Notes: generated from the letters alone by a model not told the origin. Positions 1-9,327 are shown, counted from the first letter of the stretch. The stretch is 64,000 bases of DNA from Pelagibius sp. (GCF_028289705.1 NZ_JANQOI010000137.1:32044-96043), one strand, 5' to 3'. Made by a program: numbers and translations.

Positions 1-73
1 GCGCCGCCTCAATCGTCTGGCGGCCCAGAAGGCGCAAGCCACGCGGCCCGCCCCATCATCACCGTCGCCCGGA
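1..73. other. Window edge, no gene assigned
   Basis: The first 73 bp lie downstream of the stop of the double GNAT gene on the minus strand. They may be intergenic or the end of a gene outside the window; I see no supported feature. Confidence 0.3.
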
Positions 74-1087
74 TCAGGCGGGCAGGGTCCCGCTTAGCCG
101 GGGGTCCGGGATCGTCACCTTCTCCTGGCGATAGGGGCGGAAGCCGAATTTCTGATAGAGCGGCAGGGCCTTGGGGTGGTCCATGGTGTTGGTGTTGACC
201 GTCAGGCGCTGGGGCTCGTAGCTCCAGGCCTGCTCGACTGCCTGGTATAGCAGATAGGGGCCCAGCCCCTTGCCGACGAACTGCGGCAGCAGCCCGAAGT
301 AGGCGAGATCGATCACCGGTTCCTCGCGGCGGTCCAGTTCGAAGTAGCCGGCGGGAACCCCCTCGACATAGAGCACGAAGACCTCGACCCGGTCGTCCTG
401 GATGATGGCAGCCAGGTCCCCGTCGGACATCTCGCGGCGGTACCACCAGGTGTAGTCCTCGCCGACACCGTCATAGAGAAAGCGGTAGAAGCTCACCGTC
501 GGCTGGTGGGCGCGCATCAAAGCGACCTTGGTCCTGTGGGGCGGATGCACCTGGGCCAACTGCGGGCGCTCCGTCATCTCCAGATAGGTGATGGTGAACT
601 GCAGCCTGGTCTCGCGGCCCGCGGCCACCGCAATGTCCGGTGGCAGCGCTTCGCCTTCGGGGGGATCGCCCGGCAGGGCCAGCCAGCGGGCCATGACCGC
701 GCGGGGGGTGTGGGCGTAGCCGAGGGCGGCGTAGAACCCCAGCGCCTGACGGTTGGTTTCCCGCACCATCAGTTGGATCTTCAGGATGCCCTGCCGGTCC
801 AGCCAGTCCTCGGCCTCGCGCACCAGGCGCCGGCCCAGGCCCGTCCCGCGCAGCGCAGGGTCGACCGCCACGGCGTAGAGCCAGCCGCGATGGCCGTCGT
901 GGCCGCAGCAGATGGAGCCGACAACCTCGTCGGAGCGCACGGCCACGATCATGGCGGCGCAGTCGCTGTCCTGCCAGAGAGCGATGTCCCGCTTGGGGTC
1001 GTTGTACCAGGCCGCAAGGCCGCAACGCTGCCAGAGGCTGACGCAGCCGTCGAAGTCACCGTCCTCGTAGTCACGAAGATGCAGCAA
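74..1087 (-). CDS. Double-domain GNAT N-acetyltransferase
   Basis: A 337-residue protein made of two GCN5-related acetyltransferase folds. The N-terminal half carries the acetyl-CoA loop RGTGLGRR at residues 80-87, after the beta-strand YAVAVDP. The C-terminal half has a second candidate loop, QFVGKGLG, near residue 270. It should transfer an acetyl group from acetyl-CoA to an amine in the cytoplasm; the substrate cannot be read from the sequence. Tandem GNAT proteins include mycothiol synthase-like enzymes, but nothing here supports that assignment. The gene runs in the same direction as the sulfurtransferase and AlaX genes upstream of it, with about 20 bp between it and sseA, so cotranscription is likely. 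Confidence 0.85.
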   Translation of the reverse strand: MLHLRDYEDGDFDGCVSLWQRCGLAAWYNDPKRDIALWQDSDCAAMIVAVRSDEVVGSICCGHDGHRGWLYAVAVDPALRGTGLGRRLVREAEDWLDRQGILKIQLMVRETNRQALGFYAALGYAHTPRAVMARWLALPGDPPEGEALPPDIAVAAGRETRLQFTITYLEMTERPQLAQVHPPHRTKVALMRAHQPTVSFYRFLYDGVGEDYTWWYRREMSDGDLAAIIQDDRVEVFVLYVEGVPAGYFELDRREEPVIDLAYFGLLPQFVGKGLGPYLLYQAVEQAWSYEPQRLTVNTNTMDHPKALPLYQKFGFRPYRQEKVTIPDPRLSGTLPA

Positions 1088-1107
1088 GGGACCGCCCGCT
1101 CAGCGGC

Positions 1108-1971
1108 TCAGGAGGCCGGACCGGTGGCAACCGGCGTATCGCCCGGCAAGCCCCATTCCGCCCAGGACCCGTCATAAAGGGCCACGTCGGGATGACCCAG
1201 CCGGTGCAGGGCCAGCGCGAGCACCGCCGCGGTGACCCCCGATCCGCAGGAGGTCACGATCGGCCGGTCCAGGGAAACCCCCGCTGCCGTGAAGCGCTCC
1301 GCAAGGGCGGCGTTGTCCAGCAGGGTCTGGCGCGCCTGGTCGACCAATTCGGTGAAGGGCAGGTTGCGGCTGCCCGGGATGTGCCCGGAGCGCATGCCCT
1401 CGCGCGGTTCGGCTTCGCTGCCCTCGAAACGGGGCTGGCGGCGGGCGTCGACCACCTGCTCGCGCTGGTCGGTCAGGTTGCGCAGCACCTGGCTGCGGTC
1501 GCGCACGATCATGGCGTTGGCGCGGGCGGTGAAGTGACGCTCCTCCGGCCGGGCCGGACCGTCTTCGACGGGGCGGCCCTCGTCCAGCCACTTGGGCAGC
1601 CCGCCGTCGAGCACGGCGACCTCGTGATGGTCGAAGTGGCGGAAGGTCCACCAGACCCGCGGCGCGCTCCAGATGCCGCGCTGGTCGTAGATCACCAGCC
1701 GCAGACCGTCGCCGAGGCCGAGGCGGCGGACCTTGGCGGAAAAGATGTGGGGCGGCGGCAGCATGTGGGGCAGGTCGCTGGCCGGGTCCGCGATCTCGTC
1801 GATGTCGAAGAACACTGCACCCGGAATGTGCTGGGATTCGAACTCGCGGCGCGGGTTCAGCCCCTCGTTGGGCAGGTAATAGCTGGCATCGACGATGCGC
1901 AGGTCCGGCGCCCCCAGGTTGGCGGCCAGCCATTCGGTTGTGACGAGTGCATCCCTGTCGAAGTCGACCAT
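1108..1971 (-). CDS. sseA: 3-mercaptopyruvate sulfurtransferase (tandem rhodanese)
   Basis: A 287-residue tandem rhodanese. The active-site loop is CGSGVTA with the catalytic cysteine at residue 242. That CG[ST]GVTA loop is the mercaptopyruvate sulfurtransferase type, whereas thiosulfate sulfurtransferases have CRKGVTA. It transfers the sulfur of 3-mercaptopyruvate to cyanide or thiol acceptors. The frame is open further upstream to 2022, but ATG at 1971 has an AGGGGAG Shine-Dalgarno sequence 11 nt away and begins right at the conserved N-terminus (VTTEWLAANL), so I prefer it. It lies just downstream of alaX and near a cysteine synthase, consistent with a cysteine/sulfur cluster. Confidence 0.9.
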   Translation of the reverse strand: MVDFDRDALVTTEWLAANLGAPDLRIVDASYYLPNEGLNPRREFESQHIPGAVFFDIDEIADPASDLPHMLPPPHIFSAKVRRLGLGDGLRLVIYDQRGIWSAPRVWWTFRHFDHHEVAVLDGGLPKWLDEGRPVEDGPARPEERHFTARANAMIVRDRSQVLRNLTDQREQVVDARRQPRFEGSEAEPREGMRSGHIPGSRNLPFTELVDQARQTLLDNAALAERFTAAGVSLDRPIVTSCGSGVTAAVLALALHRLGHPDVALYDGSWAEWGLPGDTPVATGPAS

Positions 1972-2011
1972 ATCGGCTTTCGCTCCCCTGCAGCGGCTTG
2001 CCCGCCTGCGG

Positions 2012-2719
2012 CTATTCGTCAAAGAGAATGTTGATGCGCCGGTTCTGGCGCCCCTTGTTTTCGATCTTGCCGACTCTCACGCGCCCGATCTCGCCGGTTT
2101 GCCGCACATGGGTGCCACCGCAAGGCTGCAGGTCGACCCCGGGAATGTCCAGCAGCCGCACCCGGCCGCTGCCCATGGGCGGCTTCACCGACATGGTGCG
2201 CACCAGATCCGGCTGTGCCGTCAGCTCGTCTTCGCTGATCCACCGTGGGGTCACCGGGTGATCCGCCTCGATCAGGCGGTTGAGGGCCGCGGTGATGGCT
2301 TCCTTGTCCAACTGCGTGTCCGGCAGGTTGAAATCGAGCCGCCCCTTGGCGGCGCCAATCTGTCCGCCGGTGACGTCGCCGGTCACCACGGAACAGAGCA
2401 GGTGCAGGCAGGTGTGCATGCGCATGTGGCGGTAGCGCCGCTCCCAGTCGACTTCCGCCTCTACCTTGGTGCCGGGCGCCGGGGCCGGGGTGCCGTCTTC
2501 CAGGACATGGACCACGTCCTCGTGGGTATCCCCCTTGACCGCATCGACCACGCGCAGCCGGGTGCCGTCCTCCAGTACGAGAAATCCGCTGTCGCCCGGC
2601 TGACCGCCACCCATGGGGTAGAAGACGGTGCGGTCGAGCCGCAGCCCTTCGGGCCCGGCGGCCGTGACGCTGGCCTCGCACCGCTTCAGGTAGGGGTCTT
2701 CGCGAAACAGCAGTTCCAT
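2012..2719 (-). CDS. alaX: Alanyl-tRNA editing protein, AlaX type
   Basis: A 235-residue stand-alone editing domain related to the C-terminal editing half of alanyl-tRNA synthetase. Zinc-binding motifs are visible: HTCLH at residues 102-106 and CGGTH at 200-204. AlaX proteins hydrolyse Ser-tRNA(Ala) or Gly-tRNA(Ala) in trans. The length, with an N-terminal beta-barrel-like segment (MGGGQPGDSG near residue 36), fits the AlaX-M class. The gene sits between cysteine synthase and the sulfurtransferase, all on the minus strand. Serine consumption by cysteine synthesis makes this neighbourhood sensible, but the functional link is inference. Confidence 0.92.
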   Translation of the reverse strand: MELLFREDPYLKRCEASVTAAGPEGLRLDRTVFYPMGGGQPGDSGFLVLEDGTRLRVVDAVKGDTHEDVVHVLEDGTPAPAPGTKVEAEVDWERRYRHMRMHTCLHLLCSVVTGDVTGGQIGAAKGRLDFNLPDTQLDKEAITAALNRLIEADHPVTPRWISEDELTAQPDLVRTMSVKPPMGSGRVRLLDIPGVDLQPCGGTHVRQTGEIGRVRVGKIENKGRQNRRINILFDE

Positions 2720-2755
2720 GGTCCTCGTGTTCCGTTCCTGTCCGCTGTTACTTGC

Positions 2756-3766
2756 CTAGCTGCGCCAGGACAGCCAGTCCGGCACCGGCAGGTCTTTTTC
2801 GCGCAAAAACGCCGGATTGAACAGCTTGCTCTGATAGCGCATCCCGCCGTCGCAGAGGATTGTAACGATTCGATGGCCGGGTCCCAGCTTCCTGGCCAGG
2901 CGCAGGGCGCCCGCGACGTTGATCCCGCTGGATACGCCGAGGCAGAGCCCTTCGGACTCCAGCATGTCGAAGACCAGCGGCACCGCCTCGGCATCCTGGA
3001 TCTGGAGCGGCTCGTCGATTTCGGCGCCGTCGAGGTTGTCGGTGATGCGCCCCTGGCCGATGCCTTCGCTGATGGAGCTGCCTTCGGCCTTCAGTTCGCC
3101 ATGGGCGTAGTAGTTGTAGAGCGCCGCGCCCATGGGGTCGGCCAGGCCGATCATCACGTTCTTGTTGCGCTCCTTCAGCGCCATGGAGACCCCGGCCAGG
3201 GTGCCGCCGGTGCCGACGGCGCAGACGAAGGCATCCACCCGGCCGTCGGTCTGGTTCCAGATCTCCTGGCCCGTGGTCTCGTAGTGGCCGCGCCGGTTCG
3301 CCGTATTGTCGAATTGCCGGGCCCAGATCGCGCCGTTGGGGTCGCTTGCGTTCAGTTCCTTGGCCAAACGCTCGGAGACATGGACGTAGTTGTCCGGGTC
3401 GCGGTAGGGGACCGCCGGCACCTCGCGCAGTTCGGCGCCGGAGATGCGCAGCATGTCCTTCTTCTCCTGGCTCTGGGTGTCGGGGATGACGATGACCGTG
3501 CGATAGCCGCGGGCCCGGCCGACCAGGGCCAGGCCGATGCCGGTGTTGCCGGCGGTGCCCTCGACAATGACGCCGCCGGGCCGCAGGGCGCCGCGCTCCT
3601 CGGCGTCCTTGATGATCGCCCAGGCCGCCCGGTCCTTCACCGAGCCGCCGGGATTGAGGAATTCGGCCTTGCCGAGGATCTCACAGCCCGTCTCTTCGGA
3701 GAGCTTGCGCAGGCGAATGAGGGGCGTATTGCCGATCGTACCGACAAATCCATCGCTGACATCCAT
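2756..3766 (-). CDS. cysK: Cysteine synthase (O-acetylserine sulfhydrylase) family PLP enzyme
   Basis: A 336-residue PLP-dependent beta-family enzyme. The PLP lysine is K44 in GGSVKDRAA. The substrate loop is EGTAGNTG at 69-76, and the phosphate-binding glycine loop GTGGTLAG lies farther on. It makes cysteine from O-acetylserine and sulfide. The TAGNTG loop replaces the more usual TSGNTG, and cystathionine beta-synthase-like members of the family cannot be excluded. The frame is open upstream to 3988, but the extra residues are low complexity. ATG at 3766 has an AAGGAA site 10 nt upstream and starts at the conserved GxIGNTPLI segment. It lies downstream of nudF with a 176-bp spacer, probably with its own promoter. 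Confidence 0.9.
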   Translation of the reverse strand: MDVSDGFVGTIGNTPLIRLRKLSEETGCEILGKAEFLNPGGSVKDRAAWAIIKDAEERGALRPGGVIVEGTAGNTGIGLALVGRARGYRTVIVIPDTQSQEKKDMLRISGAELREVPAVPYRDPDNYVHVSERLAKELNASDPNGAIWARQFDNTANRRGHYETTGQEIWNQTDGRVDAFVCAVGTGGTLAGVSMALKERNKNVMIGLADPMGAALYNYYAHGELKAEGSSISEGIGQGRITDNLDGAEIDEPLQIQDAEAVPLVFDMLESEGLCLGVSSGINVAGALRLARKLGPGHRIVTILCDGGMRYQSKLFNPAFLREKDLPVPDWLSWRS

Positions 3767-3942
3767 GAGATCCGGTTCCTTGCTAGGGGCGATTGGCTTG
3801 AGGCTATGGGCTGGAGGCATGGCTTGTGGCTTCCCCGACGGTTGGAGGCGGCTTAGCACTGCCTGAAAGTCCTCACCGGCGTCAGCCGGGAAGGGCCGGA
3901 CCCGTCGGCTTGGGTCCCTATTAGGCAGTACGTCGCCGTAGA

Positions 3943-4554
3943 TTACTTCCAAATACGCACAATCTCTGTGCAATTCAAGGCCAGCCACTGCAGGGCGACC
4001 ACGGCGGTGAAGTTGGCGATGGCGCCCTCGGACAGCAGTTTCAGGGCCTGGGGGCGGGGCAGGGGCAGCACCCGGATGTCTTCGCCCTCGTGTTCCAGGC
4101 CATGCAGGCCGCCGGCCGCGCTGGCGTCGACCCTTCCGCAGAACAGCGTCAGGGTTTCCGAGGAGCCGCCCGGGCTCACGAGGTAGCGGCCGATCGGCTC
4201 CAGGGCGGAAATCTCGCAGCCCGCTTCCTCCATCGCTTCGCGGCGCACCACCGCTTCGGCCGTCTCGCCGGGATCGATGATTCCCGCCACGATTTCAATC
4301 AGCCAGGGTTCCTCGCCCGCGGCATAGGCCCCGACCCGGAACTGCTCGATCATTACCACCTGGTCCAGGGCCGGGTCGTAGAGCAGCACCGCGGCGGCGT
4401 GGCCGCGCTCGAAGACCTCGCGCCGCATTTCCGCGGTCCAGCCGCCGTCGAACTTGCTGTGGCGCAGGCGGTAGCGGTCGATCTGGAAATAGCCCTTGAA
4501 GGCCTCGGTCTTCTCGATGATCTCGATGCGCGGGTCGCGGTCGGCTTTGTCCAT
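3943..4554 (-). CDS. nudF: Nudix hydrolase, ADP-ribose pyrophosphatase-like
   Basis: A 203-residue Nudix protein. The Nudix box runs from G91 (GIIDPGE) to G112, with the catalytic REAMEEAG at 105-112. The preceding segment (EQFRVGAYA... WLIEIVAG) is typical of the ADP-ribose pyrophosphatase branch, which hydrolyses ADP-ribose to AMP and ribose 5-phosphate. It is divergent from the alpha/beta hydrolase-OsmC gene at 4731, with 176 bp between them that must hold both promoters. Substrate is assigned by family resemblance only. Confidence 0.87.
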   Translation of the reverse strand: MDKADRDPRIEIIEKTEAFKGYFQIDRYRLRHSKFDGGWTAEMRREVFERGHAAAVLLYDPALDQVVMIEQFRVGAYAAGEEPWLIEIVAGIIDPGETAEAVVRREAMEEAGCEISALEPIGRYLVSPGGSSETLTLFCGRVDASAAGGLHGLEHEGEDIRVLPLPRPQALKLLSEGAIANFTAVVALQWLALNCTEIVRIWK

Positions 4555-4730
4555 GCCTCTGGTCCTGGGTGATGGGCTTGTGGTGCTGTCTCAGACGGGT
4601 GTAACGCAGCATTGGTTTACGGCATCTCCGTCGCGCCGGATAGCGGCGGTCCAGCTTGCCAAGATATTGAATGGCATGTTCCGATCCTCCTGCCGGCGCC
4701 GGCGACCCTAGCTAAACGGAGACCACGTCC

Positions 4731-5954
4731 ATGGCAATGAAGAGCGAGAAACTGACCTTTGCGGGCTCCAGCGGGGAGATGCTGGCAGCGCGGCTGGACC
4801 TGCCGGCGGGCCCGCCGCGGGCCTATGCCCTTTTTGCCCACTGCTTTACCTGCACCAAGGACATCTTCGCCGCCTCGCGGATCGCCGGAGCCCTCGCGGA
4901 GCAGGGCATTGCCGTCCTGCGCTTCGATTTCACCGGGCTCGGCGCCAGCGAGGGGGACTTCGCCAACACCAACTTCTCCTCCAACGTCGAGGATCTGGTG
5001 CGGGCGGCCGATCATTTGCGGGAGACCCGCCAGGCCCCGAAACTGATCATCGGCCACAGCCTGGGCGGGGCGGCGGTGCTGGCGGCGGCGGGCAAGGTGC
5101 CGGAGGCGGTAGCAGTGGCGACCATCGGGGCGCCGGCGGAACCGGCCCACGTGGCGCATCATTTCACCGAGGCGCGCGAGGAAATCGACGCCAAGGGCGA
5201 GGCGGAGGTGCTGCTGGTCGGCCGCCCCTTCACCATCAAGAAGCAGTTCCTGGAGGATATCGAGGCGCAGCGCCTGGAAGACGCCATCGCCGGCATGAAG
5301 AAAGCCCTGATCGTCTTCCATGCGCCCCGGGATCAGACCGTCGGGATCGAGAACGCGGGCAAGATCTTCGGTGCCGCGAGACATCCGAAGAGCTTCGTGT
5401 CGCTGGACGATGCCGATCATCTGCTGAGCCGGAAGGTCGATGCGATCTACGTCGCCAATGTGCTGGGTGCCTGGGCCGCGCGCTATCTGGGCGACCTCGA
5501 TGTCGCGGCGGCGCCGGCGGCGCGGGCGGGCACCGTGGTGGTGCAGGAGACCGGGGAGGGGCGCTTCACTCAGGCCATCGCGGCCGGGCCGCACAAGCTC
5601 CGCGCCGACGAGCCGGAAAGCTATGGCGGACTCGATTCCGGCCCCTCGCCTTACGATCTGCTGCTGGCCGGTCTCGGCGCCTGTACCTCGATGACCCTGC
5701 GCCTCTACGCCGAACACAAGAAGATCCCTCTCGAGGGGGTCCAGGTGACTCTCACCCATGACAAGATCCACGCCGTCGACTGCGAGGAGTGCGAGACCAA
5801 AGCGGGCAAGATCGACCGGATCGAGCGGAGCGTGCGCGTGACCGGCGCTCTCGACGAAGACCAGCGCAAGCGTCTGCTGGCCATGGCCGATCGCTGCCCG
5901 GTGCACCGCACCCTGGAGAGCGAGGTCCAGGTCGTGACCAAGATGGCGGACTGA
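4731..5954 (+). CDS. Bifunctional alpha/beta hydrolase / OsmC family protein
   Basis: A 407-residue fusion. Residues 1 to about 255 form an alpha/beta hydrolase with nucleophile elbow GHSLGG (S110) and a late histidine in DADHLL. Residues about 270-407 are an OsmC/Ohr-type domain with its two redox cysteines, C318 in GLGACTSMT and C389 in DRCPVH. OsmC proteins reduce organic hydroperoxides; the hydrolase may release the substrate, for example from an ester. The fusion is known in proteobacteria, so it is not a sequencing artefact. The start has a CGGAG site about 11 nt upstream. No partner gene is adjacent. Confidence 0.92.
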   Translation: MAMKSEKLTFAGSSGEMLAARLDLPAGPPRAYALFAHCFTCTKDIFAASRIAGALAEQGIAVLRFDFTGLGASEGDFANTNFSSNVEDLVRAADHLRETRQAPKLIIGHSLGGAAVLAAAGKVPEAVAVATIGAPAEPAHVAHHFTEAREEIDAKGEAEVLLVGRPFTIKKQFLEDIEAQRLEDAIAGMKKALIVFHAPRDQTVGIENAGKIFGAARHPKSFVSLDDADHLLSRKVDAIYVANVLGAWAARYLGDLDVAAAPAARAGTVVVQETGEGRFTQAIAAGPHKLRADEPESYGGLDSGPSPYDLLLAGLGACTSMTLRLYAEHKKIPLEGVQVTLTHDKIHAVDCEECETKAGKIDRIERSVRVTGALDEDQRKRLLAMADRCPVHRTLESEVQVVTKMAD

Positions 5955-6195
5955 CCCGCGGGCGTCGCCGGAACCGACCCAAGGGGTGCCGGGGCGGATG
6001 GGTCGCATATGGTTCAGGGATTGTCGCAAACCTACAACTCGCGGGTTTCAGGCGACGATAAAGTCTGCTAGGCTCTTGGTTGAAAAGAACAAAACCGATC
6101 CGGGCCAGCGGCGGGACAATGCGCCGCGGCACCCGGCATCGGCATAAGAAAGAGAGTTTTTTGAGCAACAGGGAAGGTTTGGGGTTTGCGGATAA

Positions 6196-6219
6196 CCGCT
6201 GACAATTCGGGGTCAGCGG
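6196..6219. repeat. Perfect 8-bp inverted repeat in dpp leader
   Basis: CCGCTGAC (6196-6203) pairs exactly with GTCAGCGG (6212-6219) around an 8-nt loop. A second pairing, GGGTCA with TGACCC at about 6233, would compete with it, so the transcript could adopt alternative folds. There is no T-run, so a simple terminator is unlikely. Confidence 0.45.
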
Positions 6220-6326
6220 CCGAGGTAGGAGTTGACCCTGAGGTCAGAGCCGCTTGGCGGCAGGGGCCGCCGGTAGCGGCTTGTCAAAAGTGATCCACCG
6301 ATCTTGCAGACCCTGGAAAGAGGGGA

Positions 6327-6344
6327 GCGCGCCTTTTGGCGCGC
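6327..6344. repeat. Short GC hairpin (7-bp stem, TTTT loop)
   Basis: GCGCGCC and GGCGCGC flank a TTTT loop. It lies 166 bp before the binding-protein start and is followed by a weak T-rich stretch (GAATTTTGG). It could be a weak terminator or a leader structure. Confidence 0.4.
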
Positions 6345-6382
6345 CTGAATTTTGGCAATCGATACGGTTTGACCGGCCACGA

Positions 6383-6398
6383 AAACGTGATCACGTTT
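6383..6398. promoter_or_regulatory. Perfect 16-bp palindrome, candidate operator
   Basis: AAACGTGATCACGTTT is identical to its own reverse complement. It lies 112 bp upstream of the preferred start of the peptide-binding protein, where a regulator-binding site would be expected. The dyad form fits a homodimeric regulator such as a GntR, LacI or TetR protein; none is encoded next to it. The site is seen directly; its function is inferred. Confidence 0.5.
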
Positions 6399-6509
6399 GG
6401 ATCCGGCAAGGCGGTCACATCGGTTCGTGAAGAGCGGGTTGGCATAAATCGAGCTGAGCCCTGACGCGGCATGCCGTCGGCAGGCTCCGAACAAGTTCAC
6501 CAGGGAGAC

Positions 6510-8222
6510 ATGCATATGACTAAAGAGTTGGAAACCATCAACGGCAAGCCGCTTCACCCCGGCGTCGAAGAGCTTTGTGAGCAGTTCAAGAGCGGCAAGT
6601 TGGACCGCCGCGAGTTCGTGCGGCTGAGTGCCTTCCTGGGAGTTTCGGCTGCCTCGGCCTATGCCTTTGCGGGCGATCCCAGCGGCGGCCTCTTCAAGGC
6701 GGCGGCGGCGGAGACGCCGAAGGCCGGCGGCATCCTGCGCCTTGCCATGCTGGTCCAGGAGATGGTGGACCCGGCGACCTTCGATTGGACCGAGAAGTCG
6801 AACCAGGCCCGCCACATCGTCGAATACATGACCATCACCGGCCCGGATAACATCACGCGGCCCTACCTCGCGGAAAGCTGGGAGGCGTCAGACGACCTGA
6901 AGACTTGGACCTTCAAGCTGCGCCAGGGCGTCAAGTGGAACAACGGTGACGACTTCAACGCCGACGACGTGGTGTTCAACTTCACCCGCTGGCTGGATCC
7001 GAAGACCGGCTCGTCGAACCTCGGCCTCTTCTCGGCCATGACTGAGGAATATGACACGGGCGAGAAGGACGACAGCGGCAACCCCAAGATGGGCAACCGG
7101 ATGACCGAAGGCGCGGTCGAGAAGGTGGACGACCACACCGTGCGTCTGCATCTCAACTCGCCGGTTCTGTCGATGCCGGAGAACCTCTACAACTACCCGA
7201 CCGCCATCGTGCACCGGAACTTCGAGAAGGAGGGTGGCGATCTCTCCAAGAACCCGGTGGGCACCGGCGCCTTCGAACTGGTCGACTTTGCGGTCGGCGA
7301 GAAGTGCATTCTGCGCAAGCGCCAGGATCCCTACTGGGGTGGCGAGGTCTACCTCGACGAAATCCACTACATCGACACCGGGCAGGATGCCGCGGCGGCC
7401 ATCGCGGCGCTGGCTTCCAAGCAGGTCGACGCCGTCTACCGGCTGGACATCTCCTCCATTGAGATCGCGGAACGGGTGCCCGGTGTAGTGATTTCCCAGG
7501 CCGTCACGGCGCAGACCGGCGTCATTCGCATGAAGGTGACCGAGGCGCCCTTCGACAACCCGAAGGTGCGGCAGGCAATGGCGCTGGCTGCCGACAATGA
7601 TCAGAACCTCCAGCTGGCCCACCGCGGCCTCGGCTCGATCGGCGAAAACCATCATGTCGGCGAGATCCATCCGGAGTACGCCAAGCTGCCGCCGCTGAAG
7701 CGCGACGTGGCCAAGGCCAAGGCTCTGCTGGCGGAAGCCGGCTATCCCGACGGTCTCAAGGTGACCTGCAATGTCGGCAACACCGACGGCACCTGGCAGC
7801 AGGATTCGGTCCAGGTTCTGAAGGAACAGGTGGCCGAGGCCGGCATCGATATCGGCATCAACGTCATGCCGGCGGCCCAGTATTGGGAAGTCTGGGACAA
7901 GGCGCCTTTCAGCCTGACCGCCTGGACCCACCGTCCGCTGGGCACCATGGTCTTGAGCCTGGCCTACCGGCGCGGCGTGCCGTGGAACGAGGCGAGCTAC
8001 GACAACCCGGCCTTCGACGAGGCCCTGAACGCGGCCGAAGCCATTCTCGACGTGGAAAAGCGCCGCGAAGCCATGGCCAAGGTGGAAAAGATCCTTCAGG
8101 ACGACGCCATCATGGTTCAGCCCTTCTTCCGCTCGGTCTTCACCGCGACGACCGACAAGGTCAAGGGCTACAGCACCCATCCGACGCTCTATCACCAGTT
8201 CAACGGCGTCTGGCTGGCATAG
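6510..8222 (+). CDS. Peptide/nickel-type ABC transporter substrate-binding protein (Tat-exported)
   Basis: A 570-residue SBP_bac_5 family periplasmic binding protein, first gene of the importer operon. The N-terminus has a long n-region, then a twin-arginine motif, [10 protein letters not shown], and a short hydrophobic stretch ending near AYAFAG, so Tat export is likely. The body has the family's GG-ILRLA start and a [15 protein letters not shown] block. ATG at 6510 has an AGGGAG site 5 nt upstream. A second ATG at 6516 is equally in frame and would shorten the protein by two residues. Family members bind di- or oligopeptides or opines; the ligand cannot be read here. A strong hairpin follows the stop codon. 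Confidence 0.9.
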   Translation: MHMTKELETINGKPLHPGVEELCEQFKSGKLDRREFVRLSAFLGVSAASAYAFAGDPSGGLFKAAAAETPKAGGILRLAMLVQEMVDPATFDWTEKSNQARHIVEYMTITGPDNITRPYLAESWEASDDLKTWTFKLRQGVKWNNGDDFNADDVVFNFTRWLDPKTGSSNLGLFSAMTEEYDTGEKDDSGNPKMGNRMTEGAVEKVDDHTVRLHLNSPVLSMPENLYNYPTAIVHRNFEKEGGDLSKNPVGTGAFELVDFAVGEKCILRKRQDPYWGGEVYLDEIHYIDTGQDAAAAIAALASKQVDAVYRLDISSIEIAERVPGVVISQAVTAQTGVIRMKVTEAPFDNPKVRQAMALAADNDQNLQLAHRGLGSIGENHHVGEIHPEYAKLPPLKRDVAKAKALLAEAGYPDGLKVTCNVGNTDGTWQQDSVQVLKEQVAEAGIDIGINVMPAAQYWEVWDKAPFSLTAWTHRPLGTMVLSLAYRRGVPWNEASYDNPAFDEALNAAEAILDVEKRREAMAKVEKILQDDAIMVQPFFRSVFTATTDKVKGYSTHPTLYHQFNGVWLA

Positions 8223-8231
8223 TGAGGAAGA

Positions 8232-8257
8232 GGCCGCGGAGCTTCGGCGCCGCGGCC
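8232..8257 (+). terminator. Intra-operon hairpin behind the binding-protein gene
   Basis: GGCCGCGG (8232-8239) and CCGCGGCC (8250-8257) form a perfect 8-bp stem with a 10-nt loop, followed by TTCTCGATTTT. In ABC importer operons such structures often stop part of the transcription or protect the 3' end, so the binding protein is made in excess over the permeases. Confidence 0.6.
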
Positions 8258-8370
8258 TTCTCGATTTTGGGCGCCGGGATGACCCGTCGCCACCGCTTCG
8301 AAAGTCCGCAGGTCTGAAGAGTGCGAAGCGCTGCAGACCGCTATCGGGGGGACGGGAAGGCTAGGAAGCG

Positions 8371-9318
8371 ATGCTGATATTCATTGCGCGACGCATAGGC
8401 ACCATGGTGCTGACGATGCTGGTCGTGTCTCTGCTTCTGTTCTTGCTGCTGGAGATCAATGTCGAGGGCGTGGCCATCAAGGTCCTCGGCCCCTACACCT
8501 CTGACGAGCAGCGCGAGATCTGGCTGGAAGACAACGGCTATTTCGATCCCATGCCGGTGCGCTACGCGCGCTGGGTCGGCAATGCTGTGGTTGGCGACTT
8601 CGGGGATTCGGTGCGCTTTAAGGTGCCGGTCTCGGAGATTCTGCCGGGGCGGATCTGGAACACCGCGATCCTCGGCTTCTGGGCGCTTCTGATCGCTTCC
8701 ATCATCGGGCTGTTCCTGGGCGTCATCGCCGGTATGCGCGAGGGGTCCGGACTTGACCGCACGGTCTCCGTCGGCTCCATCGTGACCACCTCGGTGCCGG
8801 AGATCGCCAGTGCACCGCTGCTCTCCGCGCTCTTCGTGTTCTATCTGCCCCAGGTGATCGGCTGGGGCCTTCCCGGAACCAGTTCCATGGCATCCGGCTT
8901 CGACTGGGTTCAGCTGGTGCTGCCGATCATGGTGCTGGTGCTTTACGACTTCGGCTACATCGCGCGCATGACCCGGGCCTCCATGGCCGAAGTCATGATG
9001 ACCCACTACATCCGCACCGCGGTGCTGAAGGGCCTGCCCTACGGAACGGTGATCCGAAAGCATGCCCTGCGCAATGCGCTGATCGCGCCCTTCACGGTGA
9101 TCATGCTGCAGATCAACTGGCTGCTGTCGGGCGTCATCGTCGTCGAGGTCTTCTTCGCCTACAAGGGCTTCGGGGCGCTGCTTCTGGAGGCTTCGCTGAA
9201 CCAGGACATCTTCCTGATCGAGGCCTGTGCCATGGTGGCGGTCTTCGTTGCCGTGGGGACACAGACCCTGGCCGACATCGGCTACACCTACCTCAACCCC
9301 CGTATCCGGTTCAGCTAG
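8371..9318 (+). CDS. Peptide ABC transporter permease (DppB-like)
   Basis: A 315-residue inner-membrane permease of the DppB/OppB type with about six membrane segments. It starts with the typical hydrophobic first helix (IARRIGTMVLTMLVV). The EAA-like coupling loop is near residues 225-240 (RTAVLKGLPYGTVIRKHALR). The large periplasmic loop after helix 1 contains the usual DNGYFDPMPVRY-type segment. The start has AGGAAG close upstream. It follows the binding-protein gene after 148 bp containing a hairpin, and precedes the second permease by 9 bp. Confidence 0.92.
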   Translation: MLIFIARRIGTMVLTMLVVSLLLFLLLEINVEGVAIKVLGPYTSDEQREIWLEDNGYFDPMPVRYARWVGNAVVGDFGDSVRFKVPVSEILPGRIWNTAILGFWALLIASIIGLFLGVIAGMREGSGLDRTVSVGSIVTTSVPEIASAPLLSALFVFYLPQVIGWGLPGTSSMASGFDWVQLVLPIMVLVLYDFGYIARMTRASMAEVMMTHYIRTAVLKGLPYGTVIRKHALRNALIAPFTVIMLQINWLLSGVIVVEVFFAYKGFGALLLEASLNQDIFLIEACAMVAVFVAVGTQTLADIGYTYLNPRIRFS

Positions 9319-9327
9319 GAGGGCGCG

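Larger units (their letters stand above)
5955..6509 (+). other. 555-bp non-coding leader of the peptide ABC operon
   Basis: I find no convincing gene here: the open frame crossing it on the minus strand continues antisense into the binding-protein gene. It holds three structured sites described separately: inverted repeats at 6196-6219 and 6327-6344, and a perfect palindrome at 6383-6398. A sigma-70 promoter is probably present between the palindrome and the start at 6510, but no clear -35/-10 pair stands out. A small RNA cannot be excluded. Confidence 0.5.
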
